A stretch of 25,310 bases of DNA from an uncultured Eubacteriales bacterium (GCA_900555735.1 USMI01000013.1:1-25310), one strand, 5' to 3'. Positions 1-7,639 are shown, numbered from the stretch's first letter. Translations and numbers: made by a program. Notes: generated from the sequence alone by a model not told the origin.

Positions 1-155
1 TACCGTTCTGCCAAACAGCTTCGGCGTTCCGCCTGATCTGCCTTTTCCATACCTTCTTCAGGTGCGGCAGTTACCGCGCTGTGGTTTTTGCGCCCTTGAG
101 ATGCCCCAAGCTCTTTTGATTCCCGTTTGCCTTGTTTGGGGGCAGTTCCTTCCAA
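1..155 (-). CDS. Partial CDS, N-terminus only; possibly signal peptidase I (lepB) by position
   Basis: A leftward reading frame stays open from an in-frame stop at 165-167 to the window edge. The earliest usable start is TTG at 155, with a GAGATGAG stretch about 8 nt upstream; an in-frame ATG at 50 is the alternative. The readable part, about 51 residues, is very hydrophilic (Lys, Glu, Gln, Ser, Arg), with no membrane segment yet. It lies directly downstream of rplS and has its own extended -10 promoter. In Firmicutes the gene after rplS is often lepB, whose product starts with a short cytoplasmic tail before a membrane anchor, which would fit. The anchor and Ser/Lys motifs lie outside the window, so this identity is inferred only from position. 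Confidence 0.4.
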   Translation of the reverse strand, partial: MEGTAPKQGKRESKELGASQGRKNHSAVTAAPEEGMEKADQAERRSCLAER

Positions 156-209
156 CTGTTTTGCTCATCTCTTAATTAAATATTACATGTCAAGTTAATT
201 ATTTGTCCG

Positions 210-238
210 ATTATATCACAGTTTCTTTAAAAAGAAAA
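210..238 (-). promoter_or_regulatory. Putative extended -10 promoter for the left-edge gene
   Basis: On the minus strand a perfect TATAAT (215 to 210) is preceded by TGA, giving an extended TGnTATAAT. The -35 region around 233-238 is weak (TTTCTT). It lies between the rplS terminator and the left-edge gene, so that gene is probably transcribed separately from rplS. Confidence 0.5.
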
Positions 239-240
239 GG

Positions 241-268
241 AAAAAACCGCCCACGGATGTGAGCGGCC
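241..268 (-). terminator. Rho-independent terminator of rplS
   Basis: Read leftward, an 8-bp stem (CCGCTCAC paired with GTGGGCGG, one wobble, loop of 4) is followed directly by six T. It starts about 20 bases after the rplS stop. Confidence 0.75.
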
Positions 269-287
269 TTTCTTGGATCGAATACGC

Positions 288-626
288 TTACAGCTTCTCG
301 CGGATCTTGGCGGCCTTGCCGACACGATCACGCAGATAGTACAGCTTGGCGCGGCGCACAAAACCGTGACGCACGGTCTCGATGGTCTGGATGGAGGGAG
401 AATGTACGGGGAACACCTTCTCCACGCCAACGCCGTAGGAGATACGGCGGACGGTGATGGTCTCCTCGATGCCGCCATGCTTCTTGGCAATAACGGTGCC
501 CTCGAAAACCTGAATACGCTCGCGGGAGCCTTCCTTGACCTTCACATGCACGCGGACGGTATCGCCCACCTGCACCTGAGGCACTTCCTTCAGCTGCTTT
601 TCGTTCAATGCTTTGATGAGATCCAT
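288..626 (-). CDS. rplS: 50S ribosomal protein L19
   Basis: L19 is a large-subunit protein at the 30S/50S interface. The 112-residue translation matches the family along its full length: the start MDLIKALNEKQLK, the basic segment VGDTVRVHVKVKEG, the GTVIAKKHGG turn, the RRISYGVGVEKVFP block and the C-terminal RRAKLYYLRDRVGKAA. Length is typical. The start ATG follows an AGGAGG with normal spacing. In most bacteria rplS ends an rpsP-rimM-trmD-rplS operon. Here the upstream neighbour is instead a DUF2344 gene, and rplS has a strong promoter and a short leader of its own. It is therefore a separate unit in this genome. Confidence 0.97.
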   Translation of the reverse strand: MDLIKALNEKQLKEVPQVQVGDTVRVHVKVKEGSRERIQVFEGTVIAKKHGGIEETITVRRISYGVGVEKVFPVHSPSIQTIETVRHGFVRRAKLYYLRDRVGKAAKIREKL

Positions 627-672
627 GGATTTTTCCTCCTGTATTTATAGGTGTTCATAACGCCATTCTTAG

Positions 673-687
673 GGTGCATTTTGCACC
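673..687 (-). promoter_or_regulatory. rplS leader hairpin (possible L19 autoregulatory element)
   Basis: In the predicted 5' UTR of rplS a perfect 6-bp stem GGTGCA/TGCACC closes a 3-nt loop. A second imperfect stem (GGCGTT-ATG-AACACC) lies between it and the ribosome binding site. Ribosomal-protein leaders that bind their own product are known in Firmicutes, including for L19. Whether this one belongs to that class is inference. Confidence 0.4.
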
Positions 688-720
688 GGCGACAGAGGAC
701 CGCCCTTTTCACGCCATGAT

Positions 721-749
721 AGAATATCATATAAATCCCACAAATGCAA
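721..749 (-). promoter_or_regulatory. Sigma-A-type promoter of rplS
   Basis: On the minus strand TTGCAT (749 to 744) and TATTCT (726 to 721) are separated by exactly 17 nt. Transcription would start near 714 and leave a leader of roughly 85 nt carrying the hairpin at 673-687. Confidence 0.7.
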
Positions 750-775
750 GCATTATTTTCTCGCTTTCGGAAAAA

Positions 776-1438
776 TCATCGAAAATCCTGCCCGTTTGCA
801 TCCAGAAGCCGACGTCGGCGCACACGGACGAAGTCCGGCATCAGCTCCGGAAGATACGCCGCGATGGCCTTTTCGATCAGCTGGGGGTTCAGGCCGGGGT
901 TCTGGGCCTGAACAGTGATATCGATGAACACGTTATGCTCGTCCGCCGTCACGTCCGCCTTGCGAATCATGGGCGCGATGTCCACATCCGCAAGCTCCTT
1001 GCGCTTGGTGCGCTTCTGGATCACCAGCGTATCACGCGCCAGCAGCTCCCGCAGGCGCTCCGCCGCACCTTCCGGCACACCGGCATCGTATTCCAGCGTC
1101 ACGTCTGCCCGCAGGCTGTCCAGCTCGCGTATGGGACGCTTGGCCTCATAGCAGTCCAGCACCCGGATGCCGGTGGGCATGCCGGTATTCAGCTTCTCCG
1201 CGATGCCGCTGCCGTTGCTGTCCTGCGTCACCTCGAAGTCCAGCAGCTCACAGTCGCTGCTCTGTCCCACCGGCAGCGGCAGGACAATGGAGATGATGGG
1301 ATGGGGGTGGTAGCCCTGCGTATGCTTGATGTCCAGCTCCGTGCGGGGAAAACACCGCTGGAAGGTGCGCATCAGGTCAAGGTGGGAAATATAGGATGCC
1401 TGCGCCTCCTTGACGAACAGCAGTCTCAACTTAGACAT
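776..1438 (-). CDS. TIGR03936 family radical-SAM-associated protein (DUF2344)
   Basis: This 220-residue protein has the hallmarks of the DUF2344/TIGR03936 family: the opening MSKLRLLFVKEAQASYISHLDLMRTFQRC, given here only as landmarks (KLRLLF, YISHLDLMR), then TQGYHPHPIIS and LPLPVGQSSDCELLDFE. The biochemical role is not established. The family almost always follows a TIGR03960 radical SAM gene, or is fused to one, suggesting joint work on RNA or cofactor chemistry. Here the two overlap by 8 bases, so they are translationally coupled. In many Clostridia the next genes are ribonuclease G and the rplU-rpmA group; here the operon ends and rplS follows. I see no clear terminator before the rplS promoter. 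Confidence 0.9.
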   Translation of the reverse strand: MSKLRLLFVKEAQASYISHLDLMRTFQRCFPRTELDIKHTQGYHPHPIISIVLPLPVGQSSDCELLDFEVTQDSNGSGIAEKLNTGMPTGIRVLDCYEAKRPIRELDSLRADVTLEYDAGVPEGAAERLRELLARDTLVIQKRTKRKELADVDIAPMIRKADVTADEHNVFIDITVQAQNPGLNPQLIEKAIAAYLPELMPDFVRVRRRRLLDANGQDFR

Positions 1439-3263
1439 CGCACTTCCCTCCTACCAGCTTGTTGGCGCCGCAGCCGTTGCATCGGGTACGGCAGTCCGGC
1501 GTGGTAACGCCCGCCACGGCGTTTTCGTGCTCACGCCACAGATACTCCTTGGTGACGCCGCTGGAGATCATGTCCCAAGGCATGATCTCGTCCTTTTCCC
1601 GGCGGCGATAGGCGTAAAACGCCGGGTCAACGTCGCACTCGTCAAAGGCCTCCATCCAGCGCTCCAGAGAGAAATACTCCTCCCAAGCGTCAAGGTGTCC
1701 ACCTTTACGCCATATGGTCTCTAGCACCTTGCCCAGACGGCGGTCGCCCCGGGCCAGCACCGCCTCGATGAAGGAGGTCTGCCCGTCGTGCCAGTTATAG
1801 GTAACGGTCTTGGTGCTCATATTCTCCCGCAGCAGCTGCACCCGGCGCTCGTATTCCTCACGGGTGATCTGGGGCTCCCACTGGAAGGCCGTGTGGGGCT
1901 TGGGGACAAAATAGGAGGTGGACACAGTGATGCGAACGCCCCGCTGCTTGTTGGGAGCGCTCTCCCGCCAGGCGTGCATGACGCGGGCCGCCACATCGGC
2001 AATGCCCAGCACATCCTCGTCCGTCTCGGTGGGAAGGCCCAGCATGAAGTACAGCTTCACCGCGTTGTAGCCGCCGGCAAAGGCGGTATGGCAGGAGTTC
2101 AGCAGCTCCTCCAGCGTCACGTTCTTGTTGATGACGTCCCGCAGCCGCTGGGTGCCCGCCTCCGGCGCGAAGGTCAGACCGGTCTTACGGCCCTTGGCCA
2201 GCCGCTGCATCAGCGCCATGGAGAAGTTGTCCGCCCGCAGACTGGGCAGCGACAGGTTCACATGGCGGCTCTCGCAGAAGGGCTCCAGCTGGTCGCACAG
2301 GTCGGTCAGCGGCGGATAGTCACTGGTGCTGAGGGAGGACAGTGTTACCTCCTGATAGCCGGAATCGTTGCAGGAATCCAGACAGTACTGTGCGCACAGG
2401 TCGCGGCTGCGGTTGCGGACAGGGCGGTACACATAGCCCGCCTGACAGAAGCGGCAGCCCCGGATGCAGCCCCGGAACAGCTCCAGCATCACGCGATCCT
2501 GCACGATCTCTGTGCTGGGCACGATGGTATTCACCGGGAAATACGCCTTGTCCATGTCGCGGACAATGCGCTTGGTCACCACAGCGGGCGCGCCGTCACG
2601 GGGCGTGATGGCACTTACCGTGCCGTCGTCGTGGTAGGAAATGTCGTACAGGCTGGGTACATAAATGCCGTCCAGCTGAGAGGCGGCACGGAGGAATTCC
2701 GCCTTGCTCCAGCCCTCGCGCCGCGCCCTGCGGTGCAGCTCCACCAGCTCCACGGTGATGTCCTCGCCCTCACCCAGACTGACAAGGTCGATAAAATCGG
2801 CGATCGGCTCAGCGTTATACATGGCGGTGCCGCCGGCGATCACCAGCGGGGTCAGGCCATCACGCTGGGCGCTGCGCAGGGGGATCCCCGCCAGATCCAG
2901 CATGTTGAGAATGGCAGTAAAGGCCATCTCATAGCCTACGGAAAAGGCCACGATATCGAAATTCGTGATGGGATCGCCGGATTCCAGCGCAAAGAGGGAC
3001 ATACCCGCCTTACGCATTTCCTCCTCCATGTCGCCCCATGGGGCAAAGACCCGCTCGCACCATACGCCGTCCATGTTGTTCATGACGCCGTACAGGATCC
3101 GCATGCCCAGATTGGACATGCCAATCTCATAGGTATCCGGGAAGCAGAAGGCGATACGGGTATCCACCTGCGCCTTATCCTTGATGACCGCGTTATATTC
3201 GCCGCCCACATAGCGGGCAGGCTTCTGCACCCGTGGCAGGATGCGTTCCAGCTTTTTATCCAC
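1431..3263 (-). CDS. TIGR03960 family B12-binding-like radical SAM protein
   Basis: A 610-residue protein with a Rossmann-like N-terminal part (about residues 30-200; FPDTYEIGMSNLGMRILY, IAGGTAMYNAEPI, GEGED) resembling B12-binding domains, then a radical SAM core. The [4Fe-4S] motif CIRGCRFC places cysteines at 266, 270 and 273. FAPEAGTQRLRDVINKN and KLYFMLGLPTETDEDV are core landmarks. The C-terminus has a further Cys cluster (CRTRCNGCGANK) that could bind another metal centre. It starts at GTG, supported by CAGGAG about 7 nt upstream. It is third in an operon, 33 bases after the M50 protease gene and overlapping the DUF2344 gene. The family is widespread in Clostridia; substrate unknown. 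Confidence 0.93.
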   Translation of the reverse strand: MDKKLERILPRVQKPARYVGGEYNAVIKDKAQVDTRIAFCFPDTYEIGMSNLGMRILYGVMNNMDGVWCERVFAPWGDMEEEMRKAGMSLFALESGDPITNFDIVAFSVGYEMAFTAILNMLDLAGIPLRSAQRDGLTPLVIAGGTAMYNAEPIADFIDLVSLGEGEDITVELVELHRRARREGWSKAEFLRAASQLDGIYVPSLYDISYHDDGTVSAITPRDGAPAVVTKRIVRDMDKAYFPVNTIVPSTEIVQDRVMLELFRGCIRGCRFCQAGYVYRPVRNRSRDLCAQYCLDSCNDSGYQEVTLSSLSTSDYPPLTDLCDQLEPFCESRHVNLSLPSLRADNFSMALMQRLAKGRKTGLTFAPEAGTQRLRDVINKNVTLEELLNSCHTAFAGGYNAVKLYFMLGLPTETDEDVLGIADVAARVMHAWRESAPNKQRGVRITVSTSYFVPKPHTAFQWEPQITREEYERRVQLLRENMSTKTVTYNWHDGQTSFIEAVLARGDRRLGKVLETIWRKGGHLDAWEEYFSLERWMEAFDECDVDPAFYAYRRREKDEIMPWDMISSGVTKEYLWREHENAVAGVTTPDCRTRCNGCGANKLVGGKCDV

Positions 3264-3296
3264 AGTCGTTCTCCTGTCGTATACTTGAATATCTTT

Positions 3297-3911
3297 TTAT
3301 TTTACCTTCTTTGCGGCGGTTTGGCAACCCCTATTTACCGCGATGGTATGCCATAGCAGCGCCGCCGATGCCAGCAGCAGGAAGGGGCTTCCTCCCTTCC
3401 GCAGCGCCGCGGCCGCCGCCAGCGTCAGCAGCGCCGCCATACCGAAGCTGATGATACCGGTGACCCGGTCGGCGGTGTACGGCTCCGTCAGCCACGCCAG
3501 AAGGTTCCACAGAACGCTGCCGCCGTCCAGCGGAAGGATGGGCAGCAGATTGAATACCCCCAGTACCAGCTGCGCTCCGGCAAACAGGTACAGCACCTCC
3601 CACAGCCGCCCGCCATAGGCCAGCGGCAGTGCCAGCAGAAGGTTCGTCACAGGTCCGGCGGCTGCCGCCAGCAGCTCACCGCCGTAGGAGAGCCGTCCCG
3701 CCACCTGCATCTCCGCGCCCAGCGCCGTAATACGGACCGCGCTGATCCGCGCCCGCAGCCGCCGCAGCATCCCATAGTGCCCCAGCTCATGGCAAAGCGC
3801 CGCCAGCAGCAGCGCCGAAAGCAGCAGCGGCGAGGACAGCATCACAAACAGTGCCAGCAAAAGCGGCGCCGACGGCGAAACATGAATCCTGACAGGTGTG
3901 TTATGTGACAT
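3297..3911 (-). CDS. spoIVFB: M50 site-2 protease, SpoIVFB-like
   Basis: This 204-residue membrane metalloprotease has the zinc motif HELGH (H41, E42, H45) in a hydrophobic segment and the second M50 signature NLLPILPLDG (residues 121-130, D129 as third ligand). Several membrane segments surround them (about 15-38, 85-125, 145-185). SpoIVFB cleaves pro-sigma-K in the mother cell during sporulation. The call rests on size and on the gene immediately upstream, an M23 membrane protein overlapping by 11 bases, which reproduces the spoIVFA-spoIVFB pair. There is no CBS domain, unlike longer M50 proteases and B. subtilis SpoIVFB, so it could be a general site-2 protease. A pro-sigma-K gene is not visible here. 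Confidence 0.78.
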   Translation of the reverse strand: MSHNTPVRIHVSPSAPLLLALFVMLSSPLLLSALLLAALCHELGHYGMLRRLRARISAVRITALGAEMQVAGRLSYGGELLAAAAGPVTNLLLALPLAYGGRLWEVLYLFAGAQLVLGVFNLLPILPLDGGSVLWNLLAWLTEPYTADRVTGIISFGMAALLTLAAAAALRKGGSPFLLLASAALLWHTIAVNRGCQTAAKKVK

Positions 3912-4725
3912 AGTAGACCGGATTCAGATAAATATTGTTCTGGTGCAGCTCGAAATGCAGGTGATAGCCGGTGGCGTCTCCGGTATCGCCTACCTCTGCA
4001 ATGGGGTCACCCATTCGGACAGACTGGCCCGACGAGGCGTTGATGCGGCTGCAATGGGCATACAGGGTGGTATAGCCGCCCGCGTGGGTCACGATGATAT
4101 ACTTCCCCAGCTCTGTGCTCTCCGCAATGGCGGTAACGGTGCCGTCGGCAAAGGCGCGGATGATCTCCCCTTTTTCACAGCCGATGTCCATGCCGTAATG
4201 GAACCGCTCCGTACCCTCCACGGGATGGTCGCGGAAGCCGAAGGCAGAGGTCATCGTACCCTCCACCGGCTTCTGATAGTCAAAGCCCAGCACCTGCTGG
4301 AGCATGTTCACGATCTCCGGCGTGGTGCCGTCGCCATAGACGACGGCGTTGCGGTCCAGCTCGTGACTGACCTGTGCTGTCTGGGAGCCGAACACCGCCA
4401 CGCAGGCGTCGTTGATGGCATCGGCCAGATCATCGCCGCCGATGGCACGTCCCGCCGCGGAGAAGGCTGACACAAAATCGGTGTCCTCCCCCATTAGGCG
4501 CAGCACCTCGCCGCCGTATTGCTGTGCCACGTCCGGCATGGTGAGCTTCACCAGCACCACTGCAAGCAGAATGGCGGCGCTGGCCAACAGCTGTATCATC
4601 CGCCGTGGGCTTCCGGATCTGGCAGGCTGCTGCCGCTTGCCGGGTTTTCCACTGGCGGCGGGCCGTCTGGAACGCGGCGGGGCAGGCGGCAGACGGGTGG
4701 ACTGCACACGTTTTCCTTTCGTCAT
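3901..4725 (-). CDS. spoIVFA: M23 (LytM) domain membrane protein, SpoIVFA-like
   Basis: A 274-residue protein with a Lys/Arg/Pro-rich cytoplasmic tail (1-42), one membrane segment (about 44-61), a linker and a C-terminal LytM domain (about 155-274). The metal site looks complete: H176 and D180 in HYGMD, and H255/H257 in HLHFE. I chose the ATG at 4725 because AGGAGG lies 9 nt upstream; an upstream in-frame start at 4785 has no such site and would add 20 unlikely residues. SpoIVFA anchors and inhibits SpoIVFB in the outer forespore membrane, and the adjacent M50 gene supports this role. An active M23 endopeptidase, as in SpoIIQ-type proteins, is the alternative. A sigma-E-like promoter precedes it. 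Confidence 0.75.
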   Translation of the reverse strand: MTKGKRVQSTRLPPAPPRSRRPAASGKPGKRQQPARSGSPRRMIQLLASAAILLAVVLVKLTMPDVAQQYGGEVLRLMGEDTDFVSAFSAAGRAIGGDDLADAINDACVAVFGSQTAQVSHELDRNAVVYGDGTTPEIVNMLQQVLGFDYQKPVEGTMTSAFGFRDHPVEGTERFHYGMDIGCEKGEIIRAFADGTVTAIAESTELGKYIIVTHAGGYTTLYAHCSRINASSGQSVRMGDPIAEVGDTGDATGYHLHFELHQNNIYLNPVYYVT

Positions 4726-4746
4726 GGGACAACACCTCCTGCGTCC

Positions 4747-4776
4747 ACTATATGCGCGGCACCCCGCGAAATATGC
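4747..4776 (-). promoter_or_regulatory. Candidate sigma-E promoter of the spoIVFA/spoIVFB-like operon
   Basis: On the minus strand GCATATT (4776 to 4770) fits the sigma-E -35 consensus KMATATT exactly. After a 15-nt spacer, CATATAGT (4754 to 4747) fits the -10 CATACAMT with two mismatches. The start site would fall close to the AGGAGG, giving a very short leader. spoIVFAB is sigma-E-dependent in B. subtilis, which agrees. Confidence 0.5.
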
Positions 4777-4790
4777 ACTTGGCAAAGGAT

Positions 4791-4827
4791 AAGGAGGAGT
4801 CCGGTATGGCGTACCGGGCTCCTCCTT
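4791..4827. terminator. Long hairpin, probable transcription terminator
   Basis: Arms AAGGAGGAG-T-CCGGTA and TACCGG-G-CTCCTCCTT form a 16-bp stem around one T/G opposition, with a 5-nt loop. It lies between the end of the 178-aa gene and the spoIVF-like operon promoter. The leftward side has no T-run, so termination of the upstream operon is plausible but not certain. Confidence 0.5.
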
Positions 4828-4840
4828 ATAGAATAATCTA

Positions 4841-5377
4841 TTATTTTTCTCTCAACGTTTCAGGTTCATCGTAGGTATACTGCCGGATCTGCTCATACCA
4901 CGCCTTTCGAGAAAATACGTCCCACGCTATCAGCACATGGCAAAAGGCAAACCCCACCTCAAAAAACGGGTCCATGCCGGACATGCCTCCTAAGCAGAGT
5001 TGGTTGTTTTCCCCACTGAGGTCATGGTCTAACACGGTAATTCCTTCCCGCAGGCTGGTCAGAAACGCATCCGTCGCGGCTTCGGTCAAGAGGGTGATCC
5101 CCTCCGTGTTCAGCCTGTCATGCAGCGCGTCATCATACAACCAGATCGCCTCATTGTTATCGCCGAATCGTGTGTAAGAATGCATCTGGAATCCTTGGAA
5201 AGTCATTACCGCGGATTCGATCTCCATATCCGTATCATAGGGATTTTCCGGGATACCCTTGTGCACATTCAGAAACCGTACAGAAAGACGCAGCGTATTG
5301 CCGTCGAAGCTCAGCAGGGAAAGCTCCGCATCATGAAATTCAAATGGTGACAGCTGATCCTTTATGCAATACTTCAT
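4841..5377 (-). CDS. Unrecognised 178-aa cytoplasmic protein
   Basis: I do not recognise this protein. It has no signal peptide or membrane segment and is acidic. The N-terminus (FEFHDAELSLLSFDGNTLRL) looks like a beta-rich fold seen in several small-protein and immunity-like families, but this is only an impression. It starts 19 bases after the radA stop, with CGGAGAAC upstream of the ATG, so it is probably co-transcribed with radA. By eye its codons are less GC-rich than those of radA and the spoIVF-like genes, which could mean recent acquisition. A long hairpin follows it. Function unknown; alternatives include an orphan immunity protein or a lineage-specific insertion. Confidence 0.75.
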   Translation of the reverse strand: MKYCIKDQLSPFEFHDAELSLLSFDGNTLRLSVRFLNVHKGIPENPYDTDMEIESAVMTFQGFQMHSYTRFGDNNEAIWLYDDALHDRLNTEGITLLTEAATDAFLTSLREGITVLDHDLSGENNQLCLGGMSGMDPFFEVGFAFCHVLIAWDVFSRKAWYEQIRQYTYDEPETLREK

Positions 5378-5396
5378 AAGTCGTTCTCCGGTGCAT

Positions 5397-6761
5397 TCAT
5401 TTTCCCTGCGCCAGCAGCCGCAGGGCCTGTCCGATGTTCTCTACCGGCAGAAGCGTCAGTCCCGGCAACGGTTTCAGCTCGCCTGCACGGTGGGCGGGGA
5501 TCATGCACTTGGTAAAGCCGAGACGGTGCACCTCAGAAAGCCGCTGCTCCAGATGATTGATGCTGCGTACCTCGCCGGAAAGACCGATCTCCCCTACCGC
5601 TGCCATGTCGTCCGGCACGGCCTTGTCCAGATAGCTGGAGGCAATGGCCACCACCGCCGCCAGATCCGCCGCCGGTTCCTCCAGCGTCAGGCCGCCGATG
5701 ATATTCAGATAGGTATCGCACTGGCTGACCTTCAGGCCGCCCCGCTTTTCCAGCACCGCCAGCAGCATGGAGGCACGGTTGTAGTCGAAGCCGTTGCTGG
5801 AGCGCAGAGGCTTTGTTCCCGCCGCAGGCGCCACCAGCGCCTGCACCTCCGCCAGCACCGGCCGCGCACCTTCCATGGCGCAGGTCACGCAGGTGCCCGG
5901 CGCGTCGGTGGGCCGTCCGGACAGCAGCATCTCGGAGGGATTCTCCACTTCCTTCAATCCACGATCCATCATCTCAAATACGCCGATCTCATTGGTGGTG
6001 CCGAAGCGGTTCTTCGCCGCCCTCAGGATGCGGTAGGTCATATGCTGGTCGCCCTCAAAGTACAGCACGCAGTCCACCATATGCTCCAGCACCTTCGGCC
6101 CGGCGATAGCGCCCTCTTTATTGACGTGGCCGATCACAAACACCGTGATATTCTGGCTTTTCGCCAGCTGCATTAGTGTTAAGGTGCATTGCTTTACCTG
6201 TCCGATACCGCCGGGGATGCCGTCGCTGTCCTCGTTATACAGTGTCTGGATGGAGTCAACGATCAGCACGTCCGGCTTTTCCTGCTCCACGCAGCCCAGC
6301 ACGTCGCCCAGCTGCGTCTCTGACAGCACCAGAAGGTTTTCCGTATCCACCTGCAGGCGCTTGGCCCGCATATTCAGCTGGCGGGTGGATTCCTCTCCGG
6401 ACACATACAGCACCCGCCACGACTGACCCAACGTCTGACAAATTTGCAGCATCAGCGTAGACTTACCGATACCGGGCGCACCGCCCACCAGCACCAGCGA
6501 GCCTTTTACCGCGCCGCCGCCCAGCACCCGATCCAGTTCCCCCATTCCTGTGGAAAACCGGATCTCGTCCTCCGACTCCAGCGCTGTGATCGGATATGCC
6601 TTCACAAATCGTGGGGCGGAAGAAAGCTTTCCGCTGCCCTTGGGTTTTTCCGCCTTCTGCTCTACCATGCAGTTCCACGCACCACAGACAGGGCATTTCC
6701 CCGCCCACTTGGGGCTTTCGCTGCCGCACTCGGTGCAGAAATAGGTCGTTGTTTTCTTCAT
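5397..6761 (-). CDS. radA: DNA repair protein RadA/Sms
   Basis: RadA is a RecA-like ATPase that promotes branch migration and recombination intermediate processing. The 454-residue translation has every family element in order: a four-Cys zinc finger (C9, C12, C23, C26), Walker A GGAPGIGKST (93-102), Walker B VLIVDS (165-170), the RadA-specific KNRFG motif (250-254) and a C-terminal Lon-like domain (about 270-454, including GEIGLSGEVRSI). Length is typical. It begins 15 bases after the cwlD stop and is followed at 19 bases by the 178-aa gene, so the three look like one operon. In B. subtilis radA sits in another operon, with disA. Confidence 0.97.
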   Translation of the reverse strand: MKKTTTYFCTECGSESPKWAGKCPVCGAWNCMVEQKAEKPKGSGKLSSAPRFVKAYPITALESEDEIRFSTGMGELDRVLGGGAVKGSLVLVGGAPGIGKSTLMLQICQTLGQSWRVLYVSGEESTRQLNMRAKRLQVDTENLLVLSETQLGDVLGCVEQEKPDVLIVDSIQTLYNEDSDGIPGGIGQVKQCTLTLMQLAKSQNITVFVIGHVNKEGAIAGPKVLEHMVDCVLYFEGDQHMTYRILRAAKNRFGTTNEIGVFEMMDRGLKEVENPSEMLLSGRPTDAPGTCVTCAMEGARPVLAEVQALVAPAAGTKPLRSSNGFDYNRASMLLAVLEKRGGLKVSQCDTYLNIIGGLTLEEPAADLAAVVAIASSYLDKAVPDDMAAVGEIGLSGEVRSINHLEQRLSEVHRLGFTKCMIPAHRAGELKPLPGLTLLPVENIGQALRLLAQGK

Positions 6762-6776
6762 TTGTGTATCACCTGT

Positions 6777-7490
6777 CTATTGATATTGCAGATAGCCGCA
6801 GCAGATGGCGGCGGCCAATTTCGTCTGGTACTCCGGCGATAGAAGCAGCCTTGTCTCGGCGCTGTTGCTGAGAAAACCGCACTCCACCAAGATCGCCGGA
6901 CAGTCCGCATGAGCCATAATGTAAATATCACTGCCGATGGGCTTGGCGTTTTTTTCGTTCCCCACATTGACGACGCTGTTCAGCGCCTGCTGTACCGCGG
7001 CGGCCCGCGCGTCGCTATCTGTCACCTTGCCATAGAATACCTGCGCACCGTGTACCGACGGATGGCCGGGCAGCGTATTCTGATGGATGCTGATGAGATG
7101 TCCGTTCGACACACTGTTGATCAGCGCCACACGGTTTTTGGTATCGCTGACCTTCTCCTGACGCAGCGTTGCGCTGTCCGGATCGGCCAAGGAGTTCTCT
7201 CCTGTCCGGGTCAGCACCGTCTGCCGGCCCATCAGTGCGAAAAGATCCCGCAGCCGCAGCACAATGGCCAAATTGATATCATCCTCCGGCGTACCGTCCG
7301 CCGATACAGCACCGCCGTCAGAGCCGCCGTGACCCGCATCCAGCACAATGATCTCATCGGTTGCCATTTCGGTATAGGAGAAGGCCGGGACGGCGGTACG
7401 CCGCAGCGACAATGACAACACTGTAATGGAGAGAAGCAGCAGCATAGCGGCGCAAAGCACATGCTTTCGGTGCAGCAGCAGGATCATCAT
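6777..7490 (-). CDS. cwlD: N-acetylmuramoyl-L-alanine amidase CwlD
   Basis: A 237-residue Amidase_3 family enzyme with an N-terminal membrane/signal segment (about 11-29) and the zinc site H54 (DAGHGG), E69 (ED) and H136 (SIHQN), with catalytic E203 in LVECGFLSN. CwlD removes peptide side chains from muramic acid so that PdaA can form muramic-delta-lactam in spore cortex, a step needed for germination. Length equals that of B. subtilis CwlD and the sporulation setting agrees. The reading frame extends upstream to 7589, but AAAGGGG just upstream supports the double ATG at 7490/7487; 7487 has slightly better spacing. A housekeeping cell-separation amidase is less likely because there are no wall-binding domains. 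Confidence 0.88.
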   Translation of the reverse strand: MMILLLHRKHVLCAAMLLLLSITVLSLSLRRTAVPAFSYTEMATDEIIVLDAGHGGSDGGAVSADGTPEDDINLAIVLRLRDLFALMGRQTVLTRTGENSLADPDSATLRQEKVSDTKNRVALINSVSNGHLISIHQNTLPGHPSVHGAQVFYGKVTDSDARAAAVQQALNSVVNVGNEKNAKPIGSDIYIMAHADCPAILVECGFLSNSAETRLLLSPEYQTKLAAAICCGYLQYQ

Positions 7491-7536
7491 AACACCCCTT
7501 TCGGGACAATCTATGATGCCCTTGCCGTTACTATGC

Positions 7537-7545
7537 ATTGTATCA
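7537..7545 (-). promoter_or_regulatory. Possible -10 element for the cwlD operon
   Basis: The minus strand reads TGATACAAT (7545 to 7537), either a sigma-A extended -10 or a one-mismatch sigma-E -10 (GATACAAT). No convincing -35 for either sigma factor is visible, so the class is left open. Confidence 0.35.
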
Positions 7546-7639
7546 CACAATGACCGGAAAAGGAATCCCCAGTTTGACCGGCACGGCATATACTGGCATG
7601 AGCCATCTATGGCCGATCGATCATAAAAGGAGGAACACC

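Noticed and set aside
1..168. ATG at 168 on the minus strand as start of the left-edge gene
   Set aside because: That frame reaches a stop after about 37 codons. A different frame (TTG at 155 or ATG at 50) is the one that stays open to the window edge.
1788..3356. A 522-codon plus-strand frame opposite the TIGR03960 radical SAM gene
   Set aside because: It is an antisense shadow: the minus-strand frame has a complete radical SAM protein with conserved motifs, while the plus-strand translation is His/Gln/Gly-rich with no motifs and no ribosome binding site.
7586..7605. Possible sigma-E promoter for the cotJ operon (CATATACT)
   Set aside because: The -10-like CATATACT is good (one mismatch), but nothing at the right distance upstream resembles the sigma-E -35, so I do not list it as a promoter.
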